From NCBI RefSeq assembly GCF_037971845.1, contig NZ_CP150227.1:1922001-1986000 (forward strand): a stretch of DNA of 64,000 bases. The letters run 5' to 3'. Below, piece by piece: positions 18,159 to 27,860 of the stretch (positions within the stretch are counted from its first letter, which is position 1; every line of letters starts with the position of its first letter). Made by a program: the position numbers and the translations under genes. Source of the stretch: Paenibacillus sp. FSL R5-0766. GTDB lineage: Bacteria > Bacillota > Bacilli > Paenibacillales > Paenibacillaceae. The notes under the pieces are model-generated. The model was not told the origin of the DNA. It saw nothing but the letters and a program-made list of their open reading frames with translations, and ran no database searches.

Positions 18159-18463
18159 GAAATTGATACTACACATGAATGAGAGGTAACCATACGTCCC
18201 ATGAAGTAAAACACATGAATTGAACCCCAGTTAACTGCAGACGGTTTTATGACGCAGTCAGCCAGAGCGGCTGAGCAATAAGGGGATTCGTGTGTCCAAA
18301 TTCAGCTATGGGAAAGGTATGGAACAAGTAAGCCTTGTAGGTTTACGTGTACCCTGTGTTTGGGGTTTCTTTGTTCATGCCGTAGCTTACCTTAGATCTG
18401 TCTTTGAATGCTTGATCCAACCCTGAATTGCCAAACCGCCGGCTGATGCCAGCGGTTTTTTTT
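18159..18463 (+). ncRNA. Structured leader RNA ending in a terminator, upstream of ABC-F gene
   Basis: The first domain (18222-18289) is a three-way junction: GAACCCC pairs with GGGGATTC, ACTGC (18234) with GCAGT (18254), and CAGCC (18259) with GGCTG (18269). The second domain (18304-18387) is a long stem: AGCTA/TAGCT, GGTATG/CATGCC and AACAA/TTGTT. A terminator follows at 18434-18463 (AACCGC/GCGGTT, eight T). CGGTTT at 18242 could instead pair with AAACCG in the terminator arm. A 14-codon ORF (18179-18223) lies at the 5' end. This layout matches an attenuator or riboswitch; I recognise no known class. Confidence 0.6.
18434..18463 (+). terminator. Intrinsic terminator in the ABC-F leader
   Basis: AACCGC-C-GGC pairs with GCC-A-GCGGTT around TGAT, with eight T. 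It sits 35 bases before the ABC-F start and after that gene's promoter, so it can only act as an attenuator for that gene. Confidence 0.85.
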
Positions 18464-18498
18464 GTTCAGCAAAAAGGATGCAGGAAGGATGAGGCCTC

Positions 18499-20391
18499 AT
18501 GATGACATTGGTACGCTTACATGAAGTATCAAAAGAATGGAACGGTATTGAATTGTTTACAGGATTGAATTTGGAGATTAATGAGGGCGAACGACTCGCC
18601 ATTTTGGGTCGCAACGGATGCGGCAAGACAACGTTGTTACGCATCATTTTGGGTGAGGAGCATGGTGGTGGACGAATTGAACGTCATATCCCTCAGCAGG
18701 AATGGGGGTTCATGCGCCAGCGCTCGGAGATTGGGACCGGGATGAATGTACTGGATGCGGTCCGCCGTGAGAGCGGTCAGATCTATGAAGTGAAACGGAA
18801 CTTGGAAGAACTGGAACAACGTTTGAGCATGAGCACTGAAGCGGATGAAGAGTTGCTTGCAGCCTATACACAAGTGATGGAGCAATATGAACAGTTGAAC
18901 GGTTATATGTGGGAGACTGAGGTAGAGAAAGTACTGACTCGCCTTGGATTATCCGCGGAGCATTGGAATAGACCCTATCATTCCTTGAGCGGTGGACAAA
19001 AAACAAAGGCTCGTTTGGCGGGGCTGCTTGTCAGCAAACCCAAATTCCTGATCCTGGATGAACCGACAAATCATCTGGATGAGGGAAGCATGCGCTGGCT
19101 GGAAGAGTGGTTATCCTCATATGAAGGTACGCTATTATTTGTATCACATGATCGTACGTTTATTGATCAGGTAGCAACAGGAGTCATTGAGTTCAGTCCA
19201 GATGCCCTGACCAAATACAAGGGCGGATACTCCGACTACAAGATCCACAAAGAGCGTGAATTACGCGAACAGGAAACGATCTACCGCAGGCAGGAATTGG
19301 AACGTAAGGCGCTGGAAGAAACGATTCGAAATTATCAGGAATGGTTCCATAAAGCGCATAATTCGGCGACTGATGTGGAGGTGAAGATCACCCAGAGCTT
19401 TTACAAAGCCAAAGCTAACAAAAATATTTCACGTTACCATGCGAAACAAAAACAGCTGGAGCGTTTGGAGCGGGAACGGGTGGATAAACCTCGTGAAGCC
19501 GCAAAGTTGAACATGGAATTACAGATGAATCCACTGGCTGCACGCCAGCTGCTTGCGCTGGAAGAGGTGAGTTTTTCATATACGGGAGACAAACCATTGC
19601 TGCGCAATCTTCGAATTACTGTGGAACGCGGAGATCGGCTTGCTGTACGAGGTCCTAATGGAACCGGCAAGACAACACTGCTGAAGTTGATGATTGGTGA
19701 ACTGGAACCTTCGCAAGGCAAGGTCACACGGCATCCACAGCTGAAAATCGGTTACTTTTCACAGGAGCTGGAAGGGCTTCCTGAGAATCAGACGCTGCTG
19801 GACAGCTTGCTTACCCTTCCATCCATGACACAAAGTGCGGCACGTACCATTCTGGGATGTTTCCTATTTTCCAGAGATGATGTATTCAAGCGCATTGGGG
19901 ATTTGAGCATGGGGGAAAAGTGCAGAGTGGCATTTCTGAGACTGTACTTTGGCGGAGCCAATCTGCTGGTGCTGGACGAACCGACGAATTATCTGGACAT
20001 TGATACCCAGGAAGTCATGGAAAATGTATTAAAACAGGCTTCAGGTGCTTTGGTGCTTGTATCCCATGACCGGATGCTGACGAAGTCACTCGCGAATCGG
20101 TTATGCGATCTGGAGGCTGGTGGCACAGCAACTCTGTTTGAAGGAGGTGTGTCGGATTGGGAGCAGTCCACCAAACTTCGGGAGGCGGCGCTGGAGACCC
20201 GGGAATCCGATGACGAGCGGTTACGATTGGAGATGCACCTATCGGAGTTGCTGTCTCCTGTGAGCACTGCTGGAAAAGACAGTCTGACACAGCCCGAGCA
20301 TTCGAATGAGCGAGCAGTCGAGGCAGTTGAGATTCGTGAAATCCAGCAGCGCCTGAAACAATTGAAAGATAAGGGTGCAAGCATAAATTAG
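18499..20391 (+). CDS. ABC-F ATPase, probable ribosome protection protein
   Basis: The protein has 630 residues with two ABC domains on one chain and no membrane segments, which defines ABC-F. The first domain has Walker A GRNGCGKTT (37-45), signature LSGGQKTKARL and Walker B FLILDEPTNHLD. The inter-domain linker, about residues 235-345, is charged and helical (the P-site tRNA interaction motif region). The second domain has GPNGTGKTT (385-393), a variant signature LSMGEKCRVAF and LLVLDEPTNYLD. A C-terminal coiled extension follows. Vga, Msr, Lsa and VmlR relatives displace antibiotics from ribosomes. The terminator-containing leader favours an inducible resistance role; a housekeeping ABC-F remains possible. 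Confidence 0.93.
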   Translation: MMTLVRLHEVSKEWNGIELFTGLNLEINEGERLAILGRNGCGKTTLLRIILGEEHGGGRIERHIPQQEWGFMRQRSEIGTGMNVLDAVRRESGQIYEVKRNLEELEQRLSMSTEADEELLAAYTQVMEQYEQLNGYMWETEVEKVLTRLGLSAEHWNRPYHSLSGGQKTKARLAGLLVSKPKFLILDEPTNHLDEGSMRWLEEWLSSYEGTLLFVSHDRTFIDQVATGVIEFSPDALTKYKGGYSDYKIHKERELREQETIYRRQELERKALEETIRNYQEWFHKAHNSATDVEVKITQSFYKAKANKNISRYHAKQKQLERLERERVDKPREAAKLNMELQMNPLAARQLLALEEVSFSYTGDKPLLRNLRITVERGDRLAVRGPNGTGKTTLLKLMIGELEPSQGKVTRHPQLKIGYFSQELEGLPENQTLLDSLLTLPSMTQSAARTILGCFLFSRDDVFKRIGDLSMGEKCRVAFLRLYFGGANLLVLDEPTNYLDIDTQEVMENVLKQASGALVLVSHDRMLTKSLANRLCDLEAGGTATLFEGGVSDWEQSTKLREAALETRESDDERLRLEMHLSELLSPVSTAGKDSLTQPEHSNERAVEAVEIREIQQRLKQLKDKGASIN

Positions 20392-20403
20392 AACATGGAC
20401 GGC

Positions 20404-20432
20404 TTGCTATTTCGATCTATTTTGCATATAAT
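20404..20432 (+). promoter_or_regulatory. Promoter of the pheS T-box transcript
   Basis: TTGCTA (20404-20409), 17-base spacer, perfect TATAAT (20427-20432). Confidence 0.75.
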
Positions 20433-20479
20433 TATGAACGATCATCGATGATTACATCGATATAGGTAAACTAAGCAAA

Positions 20480-20768
20480 CGTGATGATGGAGACAAGTAA
20501 GCAGTGCCTCTGGACAGGGAGGAAGCGCCGTAGATTGAGAGCGTTTCTGTAGAACAAGGCTGCCGAAATTCACTCCGAAGCGGTTCCCTGAACCTGTTTG
20601 TGTGCAGACACAGAGGCAACAGTAGGGGCAAACGGTTAACGGTCGTTATTCCGTACAAAGTGAGACAGAACCAGTTGCAGCCCAGAAGGGCCACGCAGCA
20701 ATGGATGTCTAACAAGGGTGGTACCACGGTCTTTTCGTCCCTTCAGGGGAGAGAAGGCCTTTTTTTGT
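20480..20768 (+). promoter_or_regulatory. T-box leader (Phe)
   Basis: tRNA-sensing leader. The conserved T-box AACAAGGGTGGTACCACGG is at 20711-20729 and is followed by a terminator stem (20728-20766, GGTCTTTTC / GAGAAGGCC) with seven T. Stem I starts near 20480. A TTC in CCGAAATTCACTCCG (20569-20571) is the likely Phe specifier, consistent with pheS downstream. Uncharged tRNA-Phe would stabilise the antiterminator. Confidence 0.93.
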
Positions 20769-20801
20769 TGCAAAAACACCACAAAAAGGGGGCAATTACA
20801 C

Positions 20802-21836
20802 ATGAAAGAACGTTTAGAGGCATTGAAGATCGAAGCGCTGGAGCAGTTGTCTGGTGTGAATGATCCGCAGACGCTCAGTGATCTGCGTGTGAAGTATTTG
20901 GGGAAAAAGGGTGCATTAACTGAAATTTTGCGTGGTATGGGTGCACTTAGTGCGGAGGAACGTCCAGTTATTGGTCAAGTAGCCAATGATGTTCGGGCTG
21001 CCATTGAGGAAGTCATCGACAGCAAGCAGGATCAGTTCCAGAAGGAAGAGACGGCGAAGCGTCTGCAATCCGAGAAAATTGATGTGACTCTGCCAGGACG
21101 TCGTGGACGTCAAGGCGGACTGCATCCACTGACCAAAGTGGTACAGGAGATCGAAGATATTTTCATCGGTATGGGATACCGCGTTGCGGAAGGTCCTGAA
21201 GTCGAAATGGATTATTACAACTTTGAAGCATTGAATCTGCCAAAGAATCACCCGGCGCGCGATATGCAGGATTCCTTCTATGTTACCGAAGACTTGTTGA
21301 TGCGTACCCATACATCTCCGGTTCAAGTACGTACCATGCAGAGCATGAAGGGCGAAGTGCCTGTCAAAGTCATCTGCCCAGGTAAAGTATACCGCCGTGA
21401 TGACGACGATGCGACGCACTCTTTCCAATTCAACCAGGTTGAAGGTTTGGTCATCAGCGAAAACATTCGTATGAGCGATCTGAAAGGAACCCTGTTGCAA
21501 TTCGTGCGCGAAATGTTCGGTTCCCACACAGAAATTCGTCTGCGTCCAAGCTTCTTCCCGTTCACAGAGCCAAGTGCAGAAGTGGATGTAACCTGTGTAC
21601 AATGTGGCGGCAGCGGCTGTCGGGTATGTAAGCAAACAGGCTGGCTTGAAATTTTGGGCGGCGGTATGGTTCACCCGAAAGTACTGGAAATGGGTGGTTA
21701 TGATCCGGAGAAATACAGTGGTTTTGCATTTGGTATGGGCGTAGAGCGTATCGCGATGCTGAAATATGGTGTCGATGATATCCGTCACTTCTACAACAGT
21801 GATCTGACTTTCCTGAAGCAATTCGGACGGCTGTAA
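20802..21836 (+). CDS. pheS: Phenylalanyl-tRNA synthetase alpha subunit
   Basis: Catalytic subunit of the alpha2-beta2 PheRS that charges tRNA-Phe. The protein has 344 residues. An N-terminal coiled coil precedes the class II core (motif 2 region [21 protein letters not shown], split by my reading as [13 protein letters not shown] then THSFQFNQ; motif 3 [14 protein letters not shown]). AAGGGGG precedes ATG 20802; the frame is open upstream through the terminator T-run but that part is leader. Forms an operon with pheT. Confidence 0.97.
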   Translation: MKERLEALKIEALEQLSGVNDPQTLSDLRVKYLGKKGALTEILRGMGALSAEERPVIGQVANDVRAAIEEVIDSKQDQFQKEETAKRLQSEKIDVTLPGRRGRQGGLHPLTKVVQEIEDIFIGMGYRVAEGPEVEMDYYNFEALNLPKNHPARDMQDSFYVTEDLLMRTHTSPVQVRTMQSMKGEVPVKVICPGKVYRRDDDDATHSFQFNQVEGLVISENIRMSDLKGTLLQFVREMFGSHTEIRLRPSFFPFTEPSAEVDVTCVQCGGSGCRVCKQTGWLEILGGGMVHPKVLEMGGYDPEKYSGFAFGMGVERIAMLKYGVDDIRHFYNSDLTFLKQFGRL

Positions 21837-21918
21837 CATTAAGACAAGAAAGATTAACCATATAGAGCAAGTGAATGAACCGGGAACACCAATTTATAGA
21901 TGAAGGAAGTGAACGTCC

Positions 21919-24372
21919 ATGAGAGTATCGACAGATTGGCTGTCTGATTATATTTCCCTTGAAGGTGTGACGCCACAGGAATTGGCGGAGAAAATCACCC
22001 GTGCGGGTGTCGAAATTGATGTAGTGGAGAACCGCAACAAGGGCGTGAATAAAGTTGTTGTAGGTTATGTGAAGAGCAAGGAGAAACACCCGGATGCAGA
22101 TAAACTGAATGTATGTGTTATTGATGCTGGTCAGGAAGAAGATCTGCAGATCGTATGTGGTGCGAAAAATGTGGATGCAGGCCAAAAAGTAGTCGTAGCC
22201 CTGGTTGGAGCGAAGCTCCCTGGTGGATTGGATATCAAAAAAGCCAAACTGCGCGGTGTTGTATCCCTTGGCATGATCTGTTCCGCCAAAGAAATGGGCA
22301 TGAACGACAAATTGCTGCCGAAAGATCAGCAGGAAGGTATTCTCGTTTTGCCAGAACAAACAGAGGTTGGCACGCCAATCAGTCAGGTTCTTGGTCTTGA
22401 CGATCATGTGCTTGAACTGGACCTGACACCGAACCGTTCCGACTGTCTCAGCATGCGTGGTGCGGCTTATGAAGTGGGTGCCATTCTGGGTCGTGAAGTG
22501 AAGCTGCCAAGTCCCAAAGACCAACTGGTTGAAATTGGTGATGCAGCCGCGAATCATATCACAGTAGAGATTAAGGCACAGGAGCAATGCAGTCACTATG
22601 CAGCTCGTTATGTAACTGGCATTAAACTGGGTGCTTCTCCGCTGTGGATGCAAAACCGTCTCATGGCGGCAGGTGTTCGCCCAATCAATAACATCGTTGA
22701 TATCACGAACTATGTCATGCTCGAATACGGTCAACCGCTACATGCATTCGATGCGGATAAGCTGGAAAAGGGCCATATTGAAGTGCGGATGGCCAACGAA
22801 GGCGAAACGATTGTTACACTGGATGGACAGGAGCGCAAGCTGGAGCCGCACATGTTGCTCATCACGGACGGCGTGAAACCTGTAGCCATCGCTGGGGTTA
22901 TGGGTGGCGAGAATTCCGAAGTATCGGAAGGCACGGTGAATCTGTTGCTGGAGTCCGCCAAGTTCGACGGCGGAACCGTTCGGAAAACGTCGCGCCAACT
23001 GGGGCTGCGTTCCGAAGCAAGCATGCGTTTTGAGAAGGAAGTAGACCCGGGTGCGGTGATTACGGCTTTGGATCGTGCGGCTGAACTGATTCAGCGTTAT
23101 GCTGAAGGTGAAGTGCACCAGGGAATCGTGGAAGCTGGAGCAGAAGCTGCGGAGAAACGTGTAATTCAATTGTCGCTGGATAGACTGAATCGTTATCTGG
23201 GAACCGATCTGTCTTTGCTTGAGGTAAAAACGATCTTCGCTCGCTTGCACTTTGCATGTGGTGATGCTGATCAAGGATTGCTGGATGTGGAAGTGCCAAC
23301 ACGCAGAGGGGATATTACGCTTGATGTAGACTTGTTTGAAGAGATTGCACGCCTGTACGGATACGACAACATTCCAACCACATGGATTGAAGGACCGACG
23401 ACTCCAGGGGCATATACACGCTCTCAAGCGATGCGGCGCACCATTCGTGGATTGCTTTCAGGAAGTGGCTGGCAGGAAATGATCAGTTACTCCTTTGTAC
23501 ACCCGGATAAAGCGACATTGTTCCCGGCATTGACACAAGGCAGTAAAGCCGTGAAACTCGCGATGCCTATGAGTGAGGACCGCAGTGTGCTTCGTACGAG
23601 TATTTTGCCGCAAATGCTGGATGCAGCGGTGTATAACATGAACCGTAAACAGGATTCACTGGCTGTATTTGAAGTGGGCAATGTGTTCTTCACCGAAGAA
23701 GATCAGTTGACCAAGCAACCACATGAGATTCCGGTACTGGGCTTGCTGCTCACCGGAAATCGTGCAAGCCAGCAATGGAATGTTGGAGCGGAGAAAGTGG
23801 ACTTCTTTGACCTGAAAGGTGCTCTTGAGCATCTGTTCGCCTATGTGGGGCTTGAACAACGCATTCGCTTGGTAGCAAACAGCCCTGAAGGATTCCATCC
23901 GGGACGTTCCGCATCGGTTTACCTGGAAGGTAAGGATGGCGGGGAAGGCACATTGATCGGTACATTGGGTCAATTGCACCCGGAACTGCAACAGCAGTAT
24001 GATCTGAATGATGTATACATCGCAGAGATTGCACTTGAATCGATATACAGCGAAGCAGACGCTGACATTCGTTATCGTGAGCTTCCGCGTTTCCCGGCCA
24101 TGGAACGTGATATCGCGGTGGTTGTGAATGAGGATGTTGAAGCTGGAGATATGCTGCGCGCCATTCGTGAATCGGCGGGTGAATTGTTACAAAACGTACA
24201 GGTATTCGATGTGTTTACTGGCAGTAAACTGGGTGAAAACAAGAAAAGCGTGGCGATGGCACTGGTATACCGGAATCGTGAACGTACACTCACCGATGAG
24301 GAAGTTACTGAAGTTCATGCCCGTGTAGTGGCTCGTCTGGAAGAGCAATTCGGAGCGGAATTGCGTAAATAG
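21919..24372 (+). CDS. pheT: Phenylalanyl-tRNA synthetase beta subunit
   Basis: Non-catalytic partner of PheS that binds tRNA and edits Tyr-tRNA-Phe. The protein has 817 residues, of normal length. Order of domains: EMAP-type tRNA-binding domain (about 40-150), B3/B4 editing domain (about 210-390), B5 (about 405-480), core-like domain, and a C-terminal FDX-ACB anticodon-binding domain (ending ARLEEQFGAELRK). Preceded by GAAGGAAG before ATG 21919. It shares the T-box control of pheS. Confidence 0.97.
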   Translation: MRVSTDWLSDYISLEGVTPQELAEKITRAGVEIDVVENRNKGVNKVVVGYVKSKEKHPDADKLNVCVIDAGQEEDLQIVCGAKNVDAGQKVVVALVGAKLPGGLDIKKAKLRGVVSLGMICSAKEMGMNDKLLPKDQQEGILVLPEQTEVGTPISQVLGLDDHVLELDLTPNRSDCLSMRGAAYEVGAILGREVKLPSPKDQLVEIGDAAANHITVEIKAQEQCSHYAARYVTGIKLGASPLWMQNRLMAAGVRPINNIVDITNYVMLEYGQPLHAFDADKLEKGHIEVRMANEGETIVTLDGQERKLEPHMLLITDGVKPVAIAGVMGGENSEVSEGTVNLLLESAKFDGGTVRKTSRQLGLRSEASMRFEKEVDPGAVITALDRAAELIQRYAEGEVHQGIVEAGAEAAEKRVIQLSLDRLNRYLGTDLSLLEVKTIFARLHFACGDADQGLLDVEVPTRRGDITLDVDLFEEIARLYGYDNIPTTWIEGPTTPGAYTRSQAMRRTIRGLLSGSGWQEMISYSFVHPDKATLFPALTQGSKAVKLAMPMSEDRSVLRTSILPQMLDAAVYNMNRKQDSLAVFEVGNVFFTEEDQLTKQPHEIPVLGLLLTGNRASQQWNVGAEKVDFFDLKGALEHLFAYVGLEQRIRLVANSPEGFHPGRSASVYLEGKDGGEGTLIGTLGQLHPELQQQYDLNDVYIAEIALESIYSEADADIRYRELPRFPAMERDIAVVVNEDVEAGDMLRAIRESAGELLQNVQVFDVFTGSKLGENKKSVAMALVYRNRERTLTDEEVTEVHARVVARLEEQFGAELRK

Positions 24373-24416
24373 GACAAAAGAAGATTTTTTGAACAAAGAT
24401 TAGCAGGAATTGTTTG

Positions 24417-24463
24417 AAGTCACATCGAATCCTTAGCATTAGAGGATCGATGTGACTTTTTTG
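24417..24463 (+). terminator. Terminator after pheT
   Basis: AAGTCACATCGA-ATCCT pairs with AGGAT-CGATGTGACTT, followed by TTTTT. Confidence 0.88.
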
Positions 24464-24510
24464 TGATTACAGCTTAGAATCAACATACAGACTTGAAGGA
24501 GGGCACAACT

Positions 24511-27219
24511 GTGACTACACCTGATCGTACACGCGTCACCGTAGAGATCTACGGGACTTCCTATAAACTGGTTGGCAGCAGTGCCGACTATATGAAACAA
24601 GTAGCTAACCTGGTAGATGAGCGTATGGGCGCAATCTCCAAACAAAATTCCCGTCTGGATACTCCGCGTATTGCGGTACTGGCGGCTGTACATATGGCTG
24701 AACAGTCTCTTCAGACTCAGGAAATCCGTAATGAACTGAAGATGCTCACTGGAGAACGTACAGAACTGAGAAACGAATTGAATCGGTTAAACGCCATACA
24801 AAATGAACATCAACAAGAATTGGAACGGCGTGACCAGGCTCTTGCTGATTTGCAACAGCTGAAGATTGAAGCAGAGCAGGCGTTGCAAAAGTCCGAATCG
24901 GACAAAAATTCAGAGATAGCCAAGTTGAATACGCTGCTGGAGCAAGAACGCGCTCAAGCAACGGAGCGAGTGCAGAAATTGCAGGCCCAAGCGACGGCAC
25001 AACTGAAGGAAGCAGAAGCCAAGGGAACGAAACAGCTGAAGGAAATGGAAGAGAAAGCGGCTAATCAGCTTAAAACTGCACAGGCACAGGCCGCTTCCCA
25101 GCTCAAAGAAGCTCAGAACCGTTCTGCAGCCGAATTGCAGCAGGCGCAGGCCAAAGCTGCGGCACAATATAAAGAGTTGCAGGACAAGACTGCAGCTCGA
25201 TTAAAAGAAGTCGAAAGCCGTGCCGTTGCAGAACGTCAGCAGATTGAAGCCAAAGCTGCGCAGCAGGTTCAGACAGCCAAGGAAGAAGCCGAGTCGGCCA
25301 TTTTGTCCGAGTTGGAGCAGGCAGAGAGCAATCTGAAGAAAGCTCAGGAAGAAGCAGCGCTGCAATATAAGGAACTTCAGCAACAGATGGAACTTCGTCT
25401 TCAACAGGCTGAAGAAAAAGCGTTGCAACAGACACAAGAGCTCACGGATCAAGCGAATCGGGAACGGGCTGACTTGCAGGAACAAGCGGAGCAGCAGCGC
25501 CTGACTGAGATAAATCAGTTGAATGCGGAGTTCAAGGCGTTATCCGAGCAGTTGGAACTCGAATGGATGGAGAAAGAAGCAGCCCTTGAGGAACAATTGC
25601 AGCAAGCCAAGGAAGCAGCAGCGTCCCAGGCGAAAGAAGCCGAAGCGGCGGCAGAGGCCTTGTTGCAAGAAGAACAGGGCAAGTTCAAGCATCAACTTGA
25701 GGAACAACGTAAACAGGCGGAGACTCGACTATTAGATGTCGAAGAACAATTGGAAGAAGTAATGACCCAGCTTATCAGTGCACAGGACATGGTTGCAGAG
25801 CAAGAACAGCAGCTTCAGCACGAGCGTGGTCACTTGGAATCGTTACGTCATGAGCATGGGGTCCGTAAACAGGAGCAGGAAGTTCAGACTCGCCGAATTA
25901 CGGAACTGGAACAACAACTGGAGCAGTTGAAAGAGGATCGTTCCCAGTTGCAGGAGCTTCTGCGTGAAACGGAACAGGCTGCCCAGCAATCCCGTGATTC
26001 ACAGGAACAATGGAAGCAGAAGTATAATGAAACTGTGGACAGAGAAACCTCTCTCACAGCACAGCTGCGCAAACTTCAGGAGCAACATGCACAGCTTGAA
26101 CAGGAAGTTCAAAAGCTTCGTGAGGCTGAAGTGAAGTCGGAAGAGGAACAGCGCAGACTGCAAAAAGTGCTTGAACAGGCTCATGCTGCGGTGCGTACAT
26201 TGCAGAATGAGATCGGTACGCTTACGGAACGTGAGCAGTCCTGGAAGAACCTTGCTGAGCAGCGATTGGCTGAGATCGGAGACCTGGAGAATCAGATTCT
26301 TGAAGTTGCTGAACAAAATGAAACGTTGGAGTCTGGTGTGCAATCCCTTCATGATGAATTGTCCGTGGTGAAGGAAGAGTCTCGTTTCAACCATGAAGAG
26401 GCTGTGCAATACCAGAAGGATGCAGAGCTTTTGGAAGAGAAACGCAATCAGCTTGAAGTTGAGCTAAATGTTGTTCGGGAAGAGCTGAACCGACTTCAGG
26501 ATAACTATAAACAAATCCGTAATGATTACAGTGATGCATTACAACGGGAAGAGAATTACAGTTCCAAGCTGGATGAATTGAGCAAGGAGAAACAAGAGAT
26601 TGTGAGCTCACTTGAAGAAGCGAGACAGTCTTCGGCTAAACTTTCCGAGCGTTACTCTGAGCAAGAGAGCCGGCTAGCCCAGACTGAGGAAGAAACGTTG
26701 GAATGGCAGATCAAATACGAAGAACTGTCAGCCAAACAGACCGAGTTGGCATCCCGTCTGGAGCAGTTGACAAGACGTGAAGAAGAACTTCGCTCAAGTG
26801 TTGAACAAGCAGAGCAGAACGACCAGGTGTGGCAACGCCGTGCAGATGAATGGGCGGCTCAGGAACAATCCTGGCAGGAACGCTGGGCTACACTTGAGAA
26901 TGAACTGACGGTTTGGAAGAGAGAAAGTGCTGCAAGTAGTGAGTTGCTGGAGGGACTGGAGCAAGAACGACAGCAACTGGACAAGTTACGTGCAGAAGCG
27001 ACCCAAGAGAAAGAGATCATGGAAACTGAACTGCTTGAGATGGGGGAGCGTTACGAACTAGCGGCCAACCAATTACGTTTGTTACAGGTTGAACGTGAAA
27101 TGGAGCAGGAGAAGGCTGAGCAGCTGAACACGGAATATCGTCAGTTGCATGATGAATATACGAAATTGCAGACGGAATATAACGAATGGATTGAATTGAT
27201 TGAACAGGACCAGACCTAG
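24511..27219 (+). CDS. zapA: ZapA-domain protein with giant coiled-coil extension
   Basis: The first 90 residues match ZapA, the FtsZ-ring bundling protein (TVEIYGTSYKLVGS, YMKQVANLVDERM, RIAVLAAVHMAEQ). ZapA normally ends near there (85-110 residues), but this frame continues to 902 residues of almost unbroken Glu/Gln/Ala/Leu-rich coiled coil. Residues about 150-280 contain imperfect short repeats with a QLKEAE / QYKEL / ARLKEVE theme. Proline and glycine are nearly absent beyond residue 90 and there is no membrane segment. GTG 24511 is chosen because AAGGAGGG lies at 24496-24503. Gene position (pheT-zapA-mutS2) equals the Bacillus zapA locus. A cell-division scaffold role is inferred. Confidence 0.88.
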   Translation: MTTPDRTRVTVEIYGTSYKLVGSSADYMKQVANLVDERMGAISKQNSRLDTPRIAVLAAVHMAEQSLQTQEIRNELKMLTGERTELRNELNRLNAIQNEHQQELERRDQALADLQQLKIEAEQALQKSESDKNSEIAKLNTLLEQERAQATERVQKLQAQATAQLKEAEAKGTKQLKEMEEKAANQLKTAQAQAASQLKEAQNRSAAELQQAQAKAAAQYKELQDKTAARLKEVESRAVAERQQIEAKAAQQVQTAKEEAESAILSELEQAESNLKKAQEEAALQYKELQQQMELRLQQAEEKALQQTQELTDQANRERADLQEQAEQQRLTEINQLNAEFKALSEQLELEWMEKEAALEEQLQQAKEAAASQAKEAEAAAEALLQEEQGKFKHQLEEQRKQAETRLLDVEEQLEEVMTQLISAQDMVAEQEQQLQHERGHLESLRHEHGVRKQEQEVQTRRITELEQQLEQLKEDRSQLQELLRETEQAAQQSRDSQEQWKQKYNETVDRETSLTAQLRKLQEQHAQLEQEVQKLREAEVKSEEEQRRLQKVLEQAHAAVRTLQNEIGTLTEREQSWKNLAEQRLAEIGDLENQILEVAEQNETLESGVQSLHDELSVVKEESRFNHEEAVQYQKDAELLEEKRNQLEVELNVVREELNRLQDNYKQIRNDYSDALQREENYSSKLDELSKEKQEIVSSLEEARQSSAKLSERYSEQESRLAQTEEETLEWQIKYEELSAKQTELASRLEQLTRREEELRSSVEQAEQNDQVWQRRADEWAAQEQSWQERWATLENELTVWKRESAASSELLEGLEQERQQLDKLRAEATQEKEIMETELLEMGERYELAANQLRLLQVEREMEQEKAEQLNTEYRQLHDEYTKLQTEYNEWIELIEQDQT

Positions 27220-27283
27220 CGGAATGAATGCAGCAGAACTGGCTCGTGGGCAACGTACTCTGGTACAATTTGTTATACTAAAG

Positions 27284-27315
27284 AAGGAGCTCCCGTCGCT
27301 GCGGGGGCTCCTTGT
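27284..27315. terminator. Bidirectional terminator between zapA and lipoprotein gene
   Basis: AAGGAGCTCCCG (27284-27295) pairs with CGGGGGCTCCTT (27302-27313); it serves two convergent genes. Confidence 0.8.
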
Positions 27316-27323
27316 CTTGAATA

Positions 27324-27710
27324 CTATTCTTCAACGATAATTTTGGAGATCATGCTGCTGTGTCCTGAACCACAGAAGACCGAACAGGACATTTCAAACT
27401 CACCAACTTTGTCCGGGGTTATGACTTTGGAGCTATTTCTGGTGTCGAGCGTAAGATTCAACTCGGGCACGAGAATACCGTGGTTTCCGTTTACATTTTC
27501 ATAAACAATCTTAACCGGGACACCTTTTTTAAGATGGTACTCGGGTTGATCAAATTTGTAGTTGCTTGCCTTGATGACCAGTTCTTCACTGGCTGTAACG
27601 CCGGCATCCGACCCGTTGCTGTCAGAGTCTGCGGACTGATTCGCTCCTCCACATGCAGTGAGGACCAGAATTAACATACAGGCAGCGAGCCATGTTATGC
27701 CTTTCTTCAT
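27324..27710 (-). CDS. CuA-type cupredoxin lipoprotein
   Basis: Secreted lipoprotein of 128 residues: signal peptide with lipobox LTAC (Cys20), then a Ser/Asp-rich spacer (22-40) and a cupredoxin domain. The ligands match the binuclear CuA centre of cytochrome oxidase subunit II: His77 (NGNHG), Cys109, Cys113, His117 and Met120 in CSVFCGSGHSSM. It lacks the transmembrane hairpin of subunit II and no oxidase genes are nearby. It could pass electrons to an oxidase, sense or store copper, or assist CuA assembly; I cannot decide. Good site precedes the start. Confidence 0.9.
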   Translation of the reverse strand: MKKGITWLAACMLILVLTACGGANQSADSDSNGSDAGVTASEELVIKASNYKFDQPEYHLKKGVPVKIVYENVNGNHGILVPELNLTLDTRNSSKVITPDKVGEFEMSCSVFCGSGHSSMISKIIVEE

Positions 27711-27860
27711 TATGTGCCTCCTTAAAGCGTGATATGGATAAAATTTGAATGATTGCTCCAGTCATCATACCGCAATATGTGGATGCCTGTACACGCTGCG
27801 TATGTCGTTTTTTTGAAAATTGTACGTGTACGGCAGAGCATGCGTACTGCCCGAATGAAA

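Noticed and set aside
21562-22734. 390-codon minus-strand frame inside pheS-pheT
   Set aside because: Antisense shadow with His/Cys/Thr-rich composition over conserved synthetase genes.
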